NCBI GenBank assembly: GCA_020444425.1
Contig: JAHLLB010000007.1
Location: 62,001-126,000, forward strand
Reading direction: 5' to 3'
DNA: 64,000 bases
From: a bacterium
GTDB taxonomy: Bacteria; Electryoneota; Electryoneia; Electryoneales; Electryoneaceae
Each line of letters starts with the position of its first letter. Positions within the stretch are counted from its first letter, which is position 1. The translations under genes and the position numbers were made by a program. Below, piece after piece: positions 15,760 to 25,119 of this stretch. The notes below the pieces were generated by a model, which made no database searches, was not told where the DNA came from, and worked only from the letters and a program-made list of their open reading frames with translations.

Positions 15760-18327
15760 CTATCGCAGTAGTATCACTCGTTGCTGATTCTCCATCTGCC
15801 CCGGTATGGTTGTCTGAAGTACATACACTCCGCTGGCGAGACCGTCCGCCGCCACATGCACGGTGAACACACCCGGCGGCACCTGCCCATCGTGCAGCGT
15901 GCGGACCTGCTGCCCGAGCATGTTGTACAGGCCGACCGTCAGCTGGCTCGTGCGCGGAACGTTTACCTGCGCCACAGCGGACGTGTTGAACGGATTCGGA
16001 TACAACGCTGACACGCTCCACGTCGACGGCAACGCCGTCACCTCTGTCACCGCGGACCCGGCCCCCTCGACCGGTGTCCGCCAGCTGCCACGTCCGAACG
16101 TTCCCGCGACCAGCGTCCCCGAATTGCGGTGAATCTCCATCTCGTTGATGATCACGTTCGGCAGGCCATTATTGAACTGTTCCCACGTCGCGCCGTCATC
16201 CGGGCTGAAGTACACACCGAGGTCCGACCCGGCGTAGAGATGCGTCGGCCGGTCGGTATCCACCACGATACAATTGAACGGGATGTTCGGCAGGTCCTGC
16301 GAGATGTTTGTCCACGAGTCCCCGCTGTCCTCGCTCAGATAGACCTTTTCTCCGTCGAGGAAGAGGCCGTTGGTGACATACACCCTGTCCGGATCCAGTG
16401 GCGAGACGGCGATGTAGGTCGGCTTCATCCCGGGGAAGAAGTTCGTGGTGAAGGTCTGGCCGCCATCCTCCGAGCGCCAGAAGTTGTACTGCCAGTCGCA
16501 GGCGTAGACACGGCCGGTGTCCGACGGTGCCACCGCCAACCCGCGAATGAAATCGTTGGTCATGATATTCGGCGTGGTGTACCACATGTCGCCCCAGTTG
16601 TAGCTGCGGTAGACACGTTGATGCCCACGGAACAACCGCCCGGTGACGGTGGAGTCGATCACGAACGGCGTAATCCACGCGCCCTGGTCCATGATGCCGC
16701 TGTTCATCTCGAACCAGCTGTCGCCGCCATCGGTCGTGCGGCGGAAATCGCCGTAATAAATCGATCCGTAACGGATCTGGTTGTTCGCCGGATCGATCCC
16801 GCCGTCGAAACCGTCCCCACCGAGCACCGGTGTCCACGTCCCAGCGTTGTACTGCTTCGAACCGTTGTCCTGCGTGCCGGTGATCATCAGATCCAGCTCT
16901 GCCGCATTGTGATCGCAGCCGAGCCGGTAGACCTGCGTGATCGCCAGCATGTTGCTCTGGTCGAACCACTCGTTCAGGCCGGCGTCGTACACGTAGATCC
17001 CGCCGTCATTTCCGCTGAACAAGGTCGTGCCGCGATACTTCAGGATGTGGATGTCGGCGTGGATGTACGGCAGGTCTCCGTCCGGGATCCAGTAGGTCAT
17101 CGTCTCCCAGTCAACACCACCGTTGGTTGAGCGCCAGATGTTGACCGAACCGGTCCAGATGACGTCCGCATCTGTCGGATCGACGGCCATGCTCAACGCG
17201 AACCAGCCTTGCCCGCCGTTTCCGTTGTCGTTGATATCCCAGCCGAGGATGTTCGGCGAGTCGGCCTGCTGGGTCCACGAATCCCCGCCGTCCGTCGTCC
17301 GCCAGATCCCGAGGAAACCCGTGTAGAACGGAGCGAGCGTATTCGCGAACAGGGCGTAGACAACGTCCGGGTTGGACGGCGCAATCGCCAGTTCGATCCG
17401 GCTGAACCCGGTCAACGGAACACCGTTGGTCATCCACAGCCACGTTTGCCCGCCGTCCGTCGAACGGTAAATCCCCTCTTCCGCAGCGGCAGCGTAGACG
17501 ACCAACGGGTTGTCCGGATTCACTTCAATGTCGTAAAACAGGCCGGAATCTTTGGTCTGCGTCCAGGAGTCGCCGCCGTCCACCGACCGCCAGATCCCCT
17601 CCAGCGTGATCGCAAGCAGCATGTTCGGATAGTCCGGATGCGACGCGAGCCCGGTGACCACGTTCTGCTCCGGCAGTTCGTAGTTGAGGCCCGTTTCGAG
17701 CCACGTTTCGCCACCGTCCGGCGACATCAGCACGCCGACGGTGTAGGTGGGAATCCTGCGCCGGGCACCATCACGGTCGCCGGTCGCGATGTACAACGTG
17801 TCCGGATGGTCATGGTGCACGACCACGTCCGAAATCCCCAGCACCGGGATGTTGTCGGTCAACGGGGACCAGCTACTGCCGCCGTCAACTGTCTTCCACA
17901 GCCCGCCGGTGGCTGCGCCGACATAATAGATGTCCGGATTGGTTGGATGGAAAGCGATGGCGTTGACACGTCCGACCCCGCCGACATAACTGCCGATGCT
18001 TGGCTGGAATGGTCCCATCGGTGTCCAGTCGGAATCGTTGTCCAGTTCGTTCGGGGAGTCCATCGCGGCACGTTGCAGCCATGCGTCCCGGATCGCCCAC
18101 GGATTGAACTCGCCGTACTGGTCTTCACGGATCTCGGTGAACGACTGGATGCGCTTAAAGGGTTTGTACCCGTTTCCCTTGTGCATCTCATGCGAAGACC
18201 AGTACGTGTCAAACGCACGGACCGTCGCATCGAAATCGTCTTCCACAGGTACGGGCTGGGCTTCTGCGGCAGGTTGGAGCGCTAGCAGGAAAAAGGCACA
18301 CAACAGCCACATGAACCGTGCAGACAT
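15760..18327 (-). CDS. Secreted BNR/sortilin-type beta-propeller with type IX sorting domain
   Basis: An 855-residue exported protein. ATG 18327 is chosen over the frame start at 18339 because GGAGG lies five bases upstream. The signal peptide is MSARFMWLLCAFFLLALQPA. The body has repeated sialidase-type Asp boxes (STDGGQTW, TTDGGDSW, SEDGGQTF, SEDSGDSW) and SNPDVVYAL-like strands, as in VPS10/sortilin or glycosidase-like BNR propellers. The end has ALYPNPFNTSAVAQVNV and GLASGVYVLQTTIPGQM. Such propellers bind or cleave sugars or act as adhesins; no catalytic set was identified, so the role is open. Transcribed alone. Confidence 0.85.
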   Translation of the reverse strand: MSARFMWLLCAFFLLALQPAAEAQPVPVEDDFDATVRAFDTYWSSHEMHKGNGYKPFKRIQSFTEIREDQYGEFNPWAIRDAWLQRAAMDSPNELDNDSDWTPMGPFQPSIGSYVGGVGRVNAIAFHPTNPDIYYVGAATGGLWKTVDGGSSWSPLTDNIPVLGISDVVVHHDHPDTLYIATGDRDGARRRIPTYTVGVLMSPDGGETWLETGLNYELPEQNVVTGLASHPDYPNMLLAITLEGIWRSVDGGDSWTQTKDSGLFYDIEVNPDNPLVVYAAAAEEGIYRSTDGGQTWLWMTNGVPLTGFSRIELAIAPSNPDVVYALFANTLAPFYTGFLGIWRTTDGGDSWTQQADSPNILGWDINDNGNGGQGWFALSMAVDPTDADVIWTGSVNIWRSTNGGVDWETMTYWIPDGDLPYIHADIHILKYRGTTLFSGNDGGIYVYDAGLNEWFDQSNMLAITQVYRLGCDHNAAELDLMITGTQDNGSKQYNAGTWTPVLGGDGFDGGIDPANNQIRYGSIYYGDFRRTTDGGDSWFEMNSGIMDQGAWITPFVIDSTVTGRLFRGHQRVYRSYNWGDMWYTTPNIMTNDFIRGLAVAPSDTGRVYACDWQYNFWRSEDGGQTFTTNFFPGMKPTYIAVSPLDPDRVYVTNGLFLDGEKVYLSEDSGDSWTNISQDLPNIPFNCIVVDTDRPTHLYAGSDLGVYFSPDDGATWEQFNNGLPNVIINEMEIHRNSGTLVAGTFGRGSWRTPVEGAGSAVTEVTALPSTWSVSALYPNPFNTSAVAQVNVPRTSQLTVGLYNMLGQQVRTLHDGQVPPGVFTVHVAADGLASGVYVLQTTIPGQMENQQRVILLR

Positions 18328-18500
18328 AAACGCCTCCAACGTTCATCCGTGCGCTGAATTTGTGCACCTGTGTACAACTGCCCCACTCTTAACCTATACG
18401 GTTTCAGGGGCGAATGCGAGTCCACGGACTCACAAGCGAGAATCCAACCTCCAAAGCGTCAAGATTCCGGCACTCGATGGGACGGCCCAGGACAAACGTA

Positions 18501-18530
18501 ATCCCCGCAATACATGCTGGTTGCGGGGAT
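18501..18530. terminator. Hairpin downstream of the hybrid kinase
   Basis: ATCCCCGCAA (18501-18510) pairs perfectly with TTGCGGGGAT (18521-18530) across ten bases. It lies 30 bases beyond the stop codon of the minus-strand hybrid kinase. No long T-run follows on either strand, so it is a weaker terminator candidate. Confidence 0.55.
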
Positions 18531-18560
18531 CTGATCTGTACGCCTGCGATGGATTTGGCT

Positions 18561-21500
18561 TTATGACTCCAATGCCTTGCGAACCGCCTTGGCCAGATTT
18601 TGCAGGGTGAACGGTTTCGAGATAAAGTTCACCCCTTTCTCCAGCACCCCCTGGTTTGCGATAACGTCAGCCGTATACCCCGACATATAAAGGGATTTCA
18701 CCTGCGGAAACTGACCGCGGATTTGTTCCACCAGCTCTCGTCCGTTCATCTCCGGCATCACCACGTCCGCTAGCAGCAGATCGAGCATCTCGCCGGAGGC
18801 ACGGAGGGTCTCAAGGGCGCGAGTCGCGGACGTTTCCGTGATCACAACATAATTCAACCCGGTCAGCATCCGCTTGGTGATGGTCAGCAACGTCTTTTCG
18901 TCCTCGACGACCAGCACCACCTCCCCGTTCCCGTGCGGTACGGATTCAAGTATATCCTCACTGATATCTTCCGTTTCACCCTGGTACTCCGGGAAGTACA
19001 TTTTGAACGTCGTCCCGACATCCAGCTCACTGTACACGTCGATGAAACCGTTATTCTGCTTGATGATCCCGTACACCGTCGACAGGCCAAGCCCGGTCCC
19101 CTTCCCCTTCGCCTTGGTCGTGAAGAACGGTTCGAAGATCTGTTCGGCAACCTCTTGTTCCATCCCGGACCCGTTATCGCTCACTGTCAACATCACGTAC
19201 CTGCCGGGCTTGAATCCGGCCTTCTGCAGGCAATACTCCTCGTCAAAGTCTACAGCCTGGGTCTGGATGTCAACCTTGCCGACACCCGCGATCGCGTCAC
19301 GGGCATTGACGCACATGTTCGCCAACACCTGATCCAATTGCGCCGGATCCAGCAATACCGGAGCCAGGTTATCCGCGGGTTTCCAAGACAGGTTGATGTC
19401 CTCCCCCATCAACCGCTGCAACATCTTCAGCATGCCTTCCACAGACTGGTTCAGATCGAGAACCTTCGGATCAACCGTCTGCTTACGGGCAAATGCCAGC
19501 AGCTGACGTGTCAGCTCGGAGGAACGCCGCGCCGCCTCTTCGATTTCCACGAGATCGTTGTACACCGAATGATCCGGATCAAGATCAAGTTGAGCGAGTT
19601 CGACCGTACCCAGAATCACGGACAGCATGTTGTTGAAGTCATGTGCCACCCCGCCCGCAAGACGGCCAACCGATTCCATTTTCTGCGCCTGCCGGAACTG
19701 CTGTTCCAGGCTGATTTCCTTTGTAATGTCCCGTTTGGCCGCAACGAAGTTGACAATGTTACCGTCATGGTCGAACACCGGGGATATGGACGCTTCTTCG
19801 GTGTACAACTCCCCGTTTTTGCGTTTGTTGACCATCCGGCCGATCCAGGTCTTCCCGCTTCGGATCGTTGCCCACAGTTCCTGGTAAAACGCCAGATCCT
19901 GCTTCCCGCTCTTGAGGATACTGGGGTTTTTGCCGATCACTTCTTCGCGCGTATACCCGGTGTGTTCTTCGAACGTCGGGTTGACATACTGAATTCTCGC
20001 CTGCACGTCCGTAATGACGATGGATTCAGCGGACTGATTGATCGCCGTTACCAGCAGTTCGCGTTCTGCCTCAGCCGCCTTACGGGCTGTGATGTCGGAA
20101 ACAATCACCTGGATCGCCGGTTTGCCCTTGTACGTCAACCGGGAAGCCATCACTTCAACCTGGACCGGTGATCCATCCATCCGCCGGTACCTGTCCTCGA
20201 CCGGGTACAGACCCTCTTCCCCTTTCATCATTCGCTGGACACGATCCAGCGCCGCATCGAGATGGGTTGGGTAGACGATCTCAGTGATCGATTTGCCCAC
20301 GATTTCATCTTCAGTTTCTGCCCGCATGATCTTCAGGCCGGCCTTGTTGACGAACACAACCTTGCCTTCCGAATGAACCGCAACACCGATGGGCGCGGCA
20401 TCCATCAAACTGCGGTAGATCTCTTCGCTCTCACGCAACGCCTGCTGTGATTTGCGTGATTCCGTCATGTCATGTGTGATTCCAAGCAATTCAATAACTT
20501 TACCATCATCGTCCAGCAAAGGAATCACCGTAACCCGCAAGTATCTGACACCTTCGCCGGGAATCTCAAGCTCACTTTCAATGGTCAATTTCTTGCGGGA
20601 AGCGAGCGCATTCTTCAATGTCGGCACGTATTCCTGGTACACTTCCGGTGGCCAGAGCTCCTCATCCCGCTTCCCGATGAATTCCTCAGTTGCCCGCCCC
20701 GTTACCCGCCGTGTCGACTCGTTGATGTAACGGATCCGAAGGTCCGGCCCGTAAATCACCAACACGTCCGGCACGTTCTCAAACGCCCGATGGAGACGGT
20801 TTTCACTCGCTCGCAGCGCATCAATCGCCTGCTGCCGTTCGCTGACATTCCGCGCAATCCCGAGCACGCCGAGGACGTCACCGTTGCGGTTCGTCATCGG
20901 AGTTTTAACGGTCTCGAAGAGATACGACTCGCCCGTGTCCGAGAAGGTCAGCGTCTCTTCGTTCATCGTCGGTCCACCAGCCGCGATGGCGTTGTTGTCA
21001 TTTTCACGGAAGAAATCGGCCAACTCTTTGTCGACAAAATCGTAGTCCGTCTTGCCCTTGATCTCTGATTCCGTTGCACCGAAAAAGCGCTCAAAGGTGG
21101 GATTGCAGGCGAGGTACACCCCGTCCTTGCCTTTCAGCCAGACCAGATCAGGGATGGTGTTCAGCACATTGCGCAACAACGCCTCGGATTCGAAAAGGGC
21201 GTTGCGCATCATGATCCGCGACGTGATGTCAGTCGTGAATCCCTGGATCGAGAACGTGCCATCCTCATTCTTCTCGGACATACGGGCGTTCATGCTGAGC
21301 CACGCTTGCGTGCCATCAGGCTTGATCGCTTCGTACTCGAAGTCCACGACGCTGCCGTATTCCTTCAGGATGTCAATGAACTCCGTGCGTCGCCCTTCGG
21401 TGACATACAGCTGCTTCCCCAGATCGCTGTAGTAGTCGTAGACCTCCTCGACGGACGTGAATCCCAGGATCGAAGCCATTTCCCGGTTGACGCTACGGAC

Positions 21501-22991
21501 GCCCCCCGCTGAATCCGTTTCAAAGATGCCGACCGGTGCTGTCTCAAACAGGGTTCGGAACCGCCGTTCGCTTTCCGCCAGCGCCTGCTCCGCCGCACGG
21601 GACTCACTCTGGTCGCGGAATACCATCACAACACCGACAACGTCACCTTCTGAAGAACGTACCGGCGCTCCGCTATCCGCGATCGGGATTTCCCGGCCGT
21701 CCTTCGATACCAGCAGCGAGTGGTTGGCCAAACCAACAACCCTGCCTTCCCGGAGAACGATTTCAGCCGGATTCTCGACAGGCTCACCGGTGACCTCGCT
21801 GATTATCTGAAGCACCTCTCCCATGCCGCGCCCGGATGCTTCAGACAACTCGTAACCTGTCAGTTGTTCCGCCACGGGATTGAGAAATGTCACCGCTCCA
21901 GTAGCATCCGTGACAACAACACCATCGCCGATGCTGGTCAAGGTCGCTTCGAATTTGCTCAACGCTTCTGCATTCGATCGTTCAGCAACAAGTAATTTCT
22001 GGTAGACAGACGCCTGCCGCTGACGGTAGATCACCAGGAAACCTGCCCCCGTAATCACAATCAACAACAGCATCACGACTGCCTGCAGCAACACGCGGTC
22101 ACCCACCTCCGCACGGATTTCCGCTGTATCCCACTTCGAAACGATGAACCAGTCTGATCCGGGGATTCCTCGCAAATCCGTTAATACTTCCTCTCCTCGA
22201 TAGTCCTCGCCAATGAACATCCCCTCGTGACCTTCAACCGCTGCAACAGCGGGAAGAGTCGTCTGCGTTGTCGGAATCCGCAGCATCAATCCCGCTTCTG
22301 GTTGATGGCGAAGTCCGTTAAGGAATAGGACGTCGTCACCATCACGCCGAATCAACAGGCTTTCCGCGGTCTTGCTGGCGGTTGGCCAGCTCTGAATCAG
22401 GGGATAGAGAAATTGTTCGGCGTTACTGTGGAGTAAAACCACAGCGACTGCCTGGTTAGCTTCATTCACGATCGGTGCAAGGACATCAGCGTGAACGGTA
22501 TTGTGGGGACAGGTGTAGAGTTGGGAGATAACCGGGCTGCCGGTTTCAATTGCGACAGCCATGCTCTTGATCGTTTCAGCATCAACGGGATCTGGATCAT
22601 CCATCGCCGACAACAATACACGGCCATCCGGGGTCAGAATCAGAGCATCTTCGTAATGATAGGACTCCTGAACCAGCTTCAGTCGGGCCAGCAACTCATC
22701 ACGATCAACAATGTTTCGGGGGTTTTGAATCCAATTCAGAACAGCATCACGAAACAAGGGGCTTTCCGCTGTCAGGCGTGCGTCGCCGAGACGTTCAGAT
22801 CGCCACTGGGTGAGCTGATCGACTTTCAGCTGGCCGATGACACTGAGGTCGCTGTAACGCTCAGCATACAGTTGATCGAGCTGATGATCATAGGTGAAGT
22901 AGCCGGCGATGAGAACAACAATGCTGATCGCGGTAAACAGGATCAGGTAGAGACCTTTTTTCGCCTCGTTCGACACTCCATATACACGCAT
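18561..22991 (-). CDS. Hybrid sensor histidine kinase with six PAS domains
   Basis: A 1476-residue membrane kinase. Transmembrane helices at about 14-34 and 301-322 enclose a periplasmic Cache-like sensor. Six PAS domains follow, starting near 346, 475, 602, 729, 855 and 980. Phosphoacceptor H1117 lies in GGVAHDFNNML. The ATPase domain shows NMCVNARDAI, VSDNGSGM and GTGLGLSTVYGI, and a receiver with DVVMPEMNG ends the protein. The HDFNN box places it with the large family of PAS hybrid kinases. ATG 22991 has AGGAGGG just upstream. There is no DNA-binding output; the phosphate probably passes to an unlinked phosphotransfer protein or the receiver regulates the kinase itself. The ligand is unknown. 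Confidence 0.93.
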   Translation of the reverse strand: MRVYGVSNEAKKGLYLILFTAISIVVLIAGYFTYDHQLDQLYAERYSDLSVIGQLKVDQLTQWRSERLGDARLTAESPLFRDAVLNWIQNPRNIVDRDELLARLKLVQESYHYEDALILTPDGRVLLSAMDDPDPVDAETIKSMAVAIETGSPVISQLYTCPHNTVHADVLAPIVNEANQAVAVVLLHSNAEQFLYPLIQSWPTASKTAESLLIRRDGDDVLFLNGLRHQPEAGLMLRIPTTQTTLPAVAAVEGHEGMFIGEDYRGEEVLTDLRGIPGSDWFIVSKWDTAEIRAEVGDRVLLQAVVMLLLIVITGAGFLVIYRQRQASVYQKLLVAERSNAEALSKFEATLTSIGDGVVVTDATGAVTFLNPVAEQLTGYELSEASGRGMGEVLQIISEVTGEPVENPAEIVLREGRVVGLANHSLLVSKDGREIPIADSGAPVRSSEGDVVGVVMVFRDQSESRAAEQALAESERRFRTLFETAPVGIFETDSAGGVRSVNREMASILGFTSVEEVYDYYSDLGKQLYVTEGRRTEFIDILKEYGSVVDFEYEAIKPDGTQAWLSMNARMSEKNEDGTFSIQGFTTDITSRIMMRNALFESEALLRNVLNTIPDLVWLKGKDGVYLACNPTFERFFGATESEIKGKTDYDFVDKELADFFRENDNNAIAAGGPTMNEETLTFSDTGESYLFETVKTPMTNRNGDVLGVLGIARNVSERQQAIDALRASENRLHRAFENVPDVLVIYGPDLRIRYINESTRRVTGRATEEFIGKRDEELWPPEVYQEYVPTLKNALASRKKLTIESELEIPGEGVRYLRVTVIPLLDDDGKVIELLGITHDMTESRKSQQALRESEEIYRSLMDAAPIGVAVHSEGKVVFVNKAGLKIMRAETEDEIVGKSITEIVYPTHLDAALDRVQRMMKGEEGLYPVEDRYRRMDGSPVQVEVMASRLTYKGKPAIQVIVSDITARKAAEAERELLVTAINQSAESIVITDVQARIQYVNPTFEEHTGYTREEVIGKNPSILKSGKQDLAFYQELWATIRSGKTWIGRMVNKRKNGELYTEEASISPVFDHDGNIVNFVAAKRDITKEISLEQQFRQAQKMESVGRLAGGVAHDFNNMLSVILGTVELAQLDLDPDHSVYNDLVEIEEAARRSSELTRQLLAFARKQTVDPKVLDLNQSVEGMLKMLQRLMGEDINLSWKPADNLAPVLLDPAQLDQVLANMCVNARDAIAGVGKVDIQTQAVDFDEEYCLQKAGFKPGRYVMLTVSDNGSGMEQEVAEQIFEPFFTTKAKGKGTGLGLSTVYGIIKQNNGFIDVYSELDVGTTFKMYFPEYQGETEDISEDILESVPHGNGEVVLVVEDEKTLLTITKRMLTGLNYVVITETSATRALETLRASGEMLDLLLADVVMPEMNGRELVEQIRGQFPQVKSLYMSGYTADVIANQGVLEKGVNFISKPFTLQNLAKAVRKALES

Positions 22992-23376
22992 CTCACCCTC
23001 CTGTCATGGCAGGAAATTCCAACCTTGACAGCCAAATCCTTTTCATTGGTCCATCGACCCCCAGCCTGGAGACACGAATCCGAATCAGACATGCATCCAA
23101 CACTTGTAAAATCTGCTGCTTAACGCGTACCAACTCCAAATGTGACCGTGTACGCTGAAGGACGGACCCGAATCAGTGGACGCGGTGGCATCCACCCGAG
23201 GAACTGCACAACACCTGAGACCGACAGCAACACAACTTGCGTTGATAAGACACGACGAAATCATCTGGAATATAAATACAGAAACTGACTATCGCTAGCA
23301 ATATTTGCGAAATCAACAACTTTTGAGCCTCAATGTAGTTCTAAAACACCCACTCATGGGTATAAAAATATTAACA

Positions 23377-23405
23377 TTGCTTTGATTATTAACGACTTGT
23401 GTTAT
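23377..23405 (+). promoter_or_regulatory. Candidate sigma-70 promoter before the GlcD-type oxidase
   Basis: TTGCTT (23377-23382) and TGTTAT (23400-23405) are 17 bases apart in an AT-rich stretch (23260-23410) of the otherwise gene-free 22992-23533 region. It points toward the oxidase gene. Confidence 0.45.
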
Positions 23406-23419
23406 TCTGCTTTGGCATG

Positions 23420-23444
23420 AGCTGCCTCGCAACGCCAGGCAGCT
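23420..23444 (+). promoter_or_regulatory. Hairpin in the oxidase leader
   Basis: AGCTGCCT (23420-23427) and AGGCAGCT (23437-23444) form a perfect 8-bp stem with a nine-base loop. It begins about 14 bases after the candidate -10 box, so it would sit at the 5' end of the transcript or serve as an operator. Confidence 0.4.
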
Positions 23445-23533
23445 GAGTCGAGGTACGCACGGCGCTACGGGGACACATTTGTCTGCTGCAGCCGCTATAT
23501 TTGAGCATCGATCACGTAACCACACGACGGCTC

Positions 23534-24952
23534 ATGTTTTTCGGATCACGCGACCCCTACCGCAAACTCAAGAAGCGCATCGGCCACCACAAAGTCCTCG
23601 ATCAGCAGGACGATCTGGTCACGTACGCCGTGGACGCTTCCTACACCGCCCCTCCCGGCAACCACGATCCAAACGTGGTGATCATGGCGGAAACGCCGGA
23701 GGATGTGCAGGAAGCCGTGCGTTTCGCCCGCACGTCCGGGATGAAGATCGTCCCACGCGGCGCGGGAACAGGCATGAGCGCGGGATCGGTGCCAATCGGC
23801 GGTGGGATGGTCATTTGCACCGAAAAGATGAAGCTGATTCGTGAGGTCAACACCACCGGCCGCTGGATTCAGTGCGAGATGGGTCTGACCACGGCGGAGG
23901 TCAAGGACGCCGTCGCGCGGCACCGCTTCCTCTACCCGCCCGACCCGTCCAGCTTCAAGATCAGCAGCATCGGCGGAAACATTGCCGAAAACGCCGGCGG
24001 ACTGCGTTGCGTCAAGTACGGCACAACCAAGGAATACGTGCTCGGGCTGCGCTACGTCAACGCGTTCGGCGAACTGATCAGCACCGGCGTGCTGGCCGGC
24101 GATGAAGCCAACCCTCTCGACCTGACCCCGCTGCTCGTCGGATCGGAAGGACTGTTCGGGATCATCGTTGAGGCACGGCTGGCGGTTGTCCCCGAGCCGA
24201 AGGCAACACGCACCGTAATCGCCCACTACCCCGACCCGCAACAGGCCATCGCCGCGATTCAGTCGATCCTGCCCGAGCTGCTGCCGTCCGTCGTCGAATT
24301 CATGGATGACGCCGTGATTGACGCCATCCGCCAGCACGATCCGTACCCGTTCCCCGAAGGCACGATGGCGTCGCTGATCGTCGAGACCGACGGTCCGACC
24401 GACAACGCCGACGCCGAGATGAACCGCGTGCTCGAAATCCTCGATCAGTACGGCGCGCTCGAGTTGCACACCGCTGCCAATGCTGCCGAACGTGAACGCC
24501 TGTGGCAACTTCGCCGGTTGGTCAGCCCCGGCCTCAGCCGCATCGCCAGCGGGAAGATGAATGAAGACGTCGTCGTCCCCCTCGGCAGCCAGGGCGAACT
24601 GTTGCGGCGCGTACGTGAAATCAGCGAGCGCACCGGCATCGTGATCCCGGTCTACGGTCACGCCGGCGACGGCAACCTGCACCTCAACTCGATGTACGAC
24701 AAGGACGACATGAAGCAGGAACGCATCGCTCACGACGCCATCGTCGAATGCTTCAAGGCCGTCGTCGAGCTGGGCGGCACCATCTCCGGTGAACATGGCA
24801 TCGGCGCCGCGAAAAACCGCTACATGCGCATCCAGTACGATGCCCCCGAGCTTGAACTGTTCCTCCGCCTCAAGCAAGCCTTCGACCCGGACGGTCTGTT
24901 CAACCCGTACAAGCTGTTTCCGCCGGACCTGACGGTCCTCCACGAGGCGTAG
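23534..24952 (+). CDS. glcD: FAD-linked oxidase, GlcD / D-lactate dehydrogenase type
   Basis: A VAO/PCMH-fold flavoprotein oxidising 2-hydroxy acids such as glycolate or D-lactate. The FAD-binding part shows PRGAGTGMSAGSVP, GGNIAENAGGLRCVKYGTTK and EYVLGLRYV. The C-terminal cap shows VYGHAGDGNLHLN and the near-terminal GEHGIGAAK. ATG 23534 gives 472 residues, usual for GlcD; an in-frame TTG at 23501 is possible, and neither has a clear ribosome binding site. No glcE or glcF neighbour follows, so the electron acceptor is unclear. GlcD and D-lactate dehydrogenases cannot be separated by eye. Confidence 0.85.
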   Translation: MFFGSRDPYRKLKKRIGHHKVLDQQDDLVTYAVDASYTAPPGNHDPNVVIMAETPEDVQEAVRFARTSGMKIVPRGAGTGMSAGSVPIGGGMVICTEKMKLIREVNTTGRWIQCEMGLTTAEVKDAVARHRFLYPPDPSSFKISSIGGNIAENAGGLRCVKYGTTKEYVLGLRYVNAFGELISTGVLAGDEANPLDLTPLLVGSEGLFGIIVEARLAVVPEPKATRTVIAHYPDPQQAIAAIQSILPELLPSVVEFMDDAVIDAIRQHDPYPFPEGTMASLIVETDGPTDNADAEMNRVLEILDQYGALELHTAANAAERERLWQLRRLVSPGLSRIASGKMNEDVVVPLGSQGELLRRVREISERTGIVIPVYGHAGDGNLHLNSMYDKDDMKQERIAHDAIVECFKAVVELGGTISGEHGIGAAKNRYMRIQYDAPELELFLRLKQAFDPDGLFNPYKLFPPDLTVLHEA

Positions 24953-25119
24953 CGGGCAGATTCATTTCACAACTGACGTCTATTGGTTGCGTTCCACCTG
25001 CCAGTTCGTCAACTTATAAAGATCTTGTGGCTGTTCAGAGCCTCACGTCGCTCGAACAGGCGCATTGTGGTTCGGTATTTGCCAAGTCCTATCAGTAACC
25101 GCAGTAAAGGGGGAATCCA

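Noticed and set aside
16129-18285. Long plus-strand frames opposite the BNR propeller gene
   Set aside because: Their repeats mirror the Asp-box repeats of the real minus-strand protein, and they have no start signals.
23546-24943. 465-codon minus-strand frame opposite the GlcD-type gene
   Set aside because: Antisense shadow of a gene with clear FAD-binding motifs.
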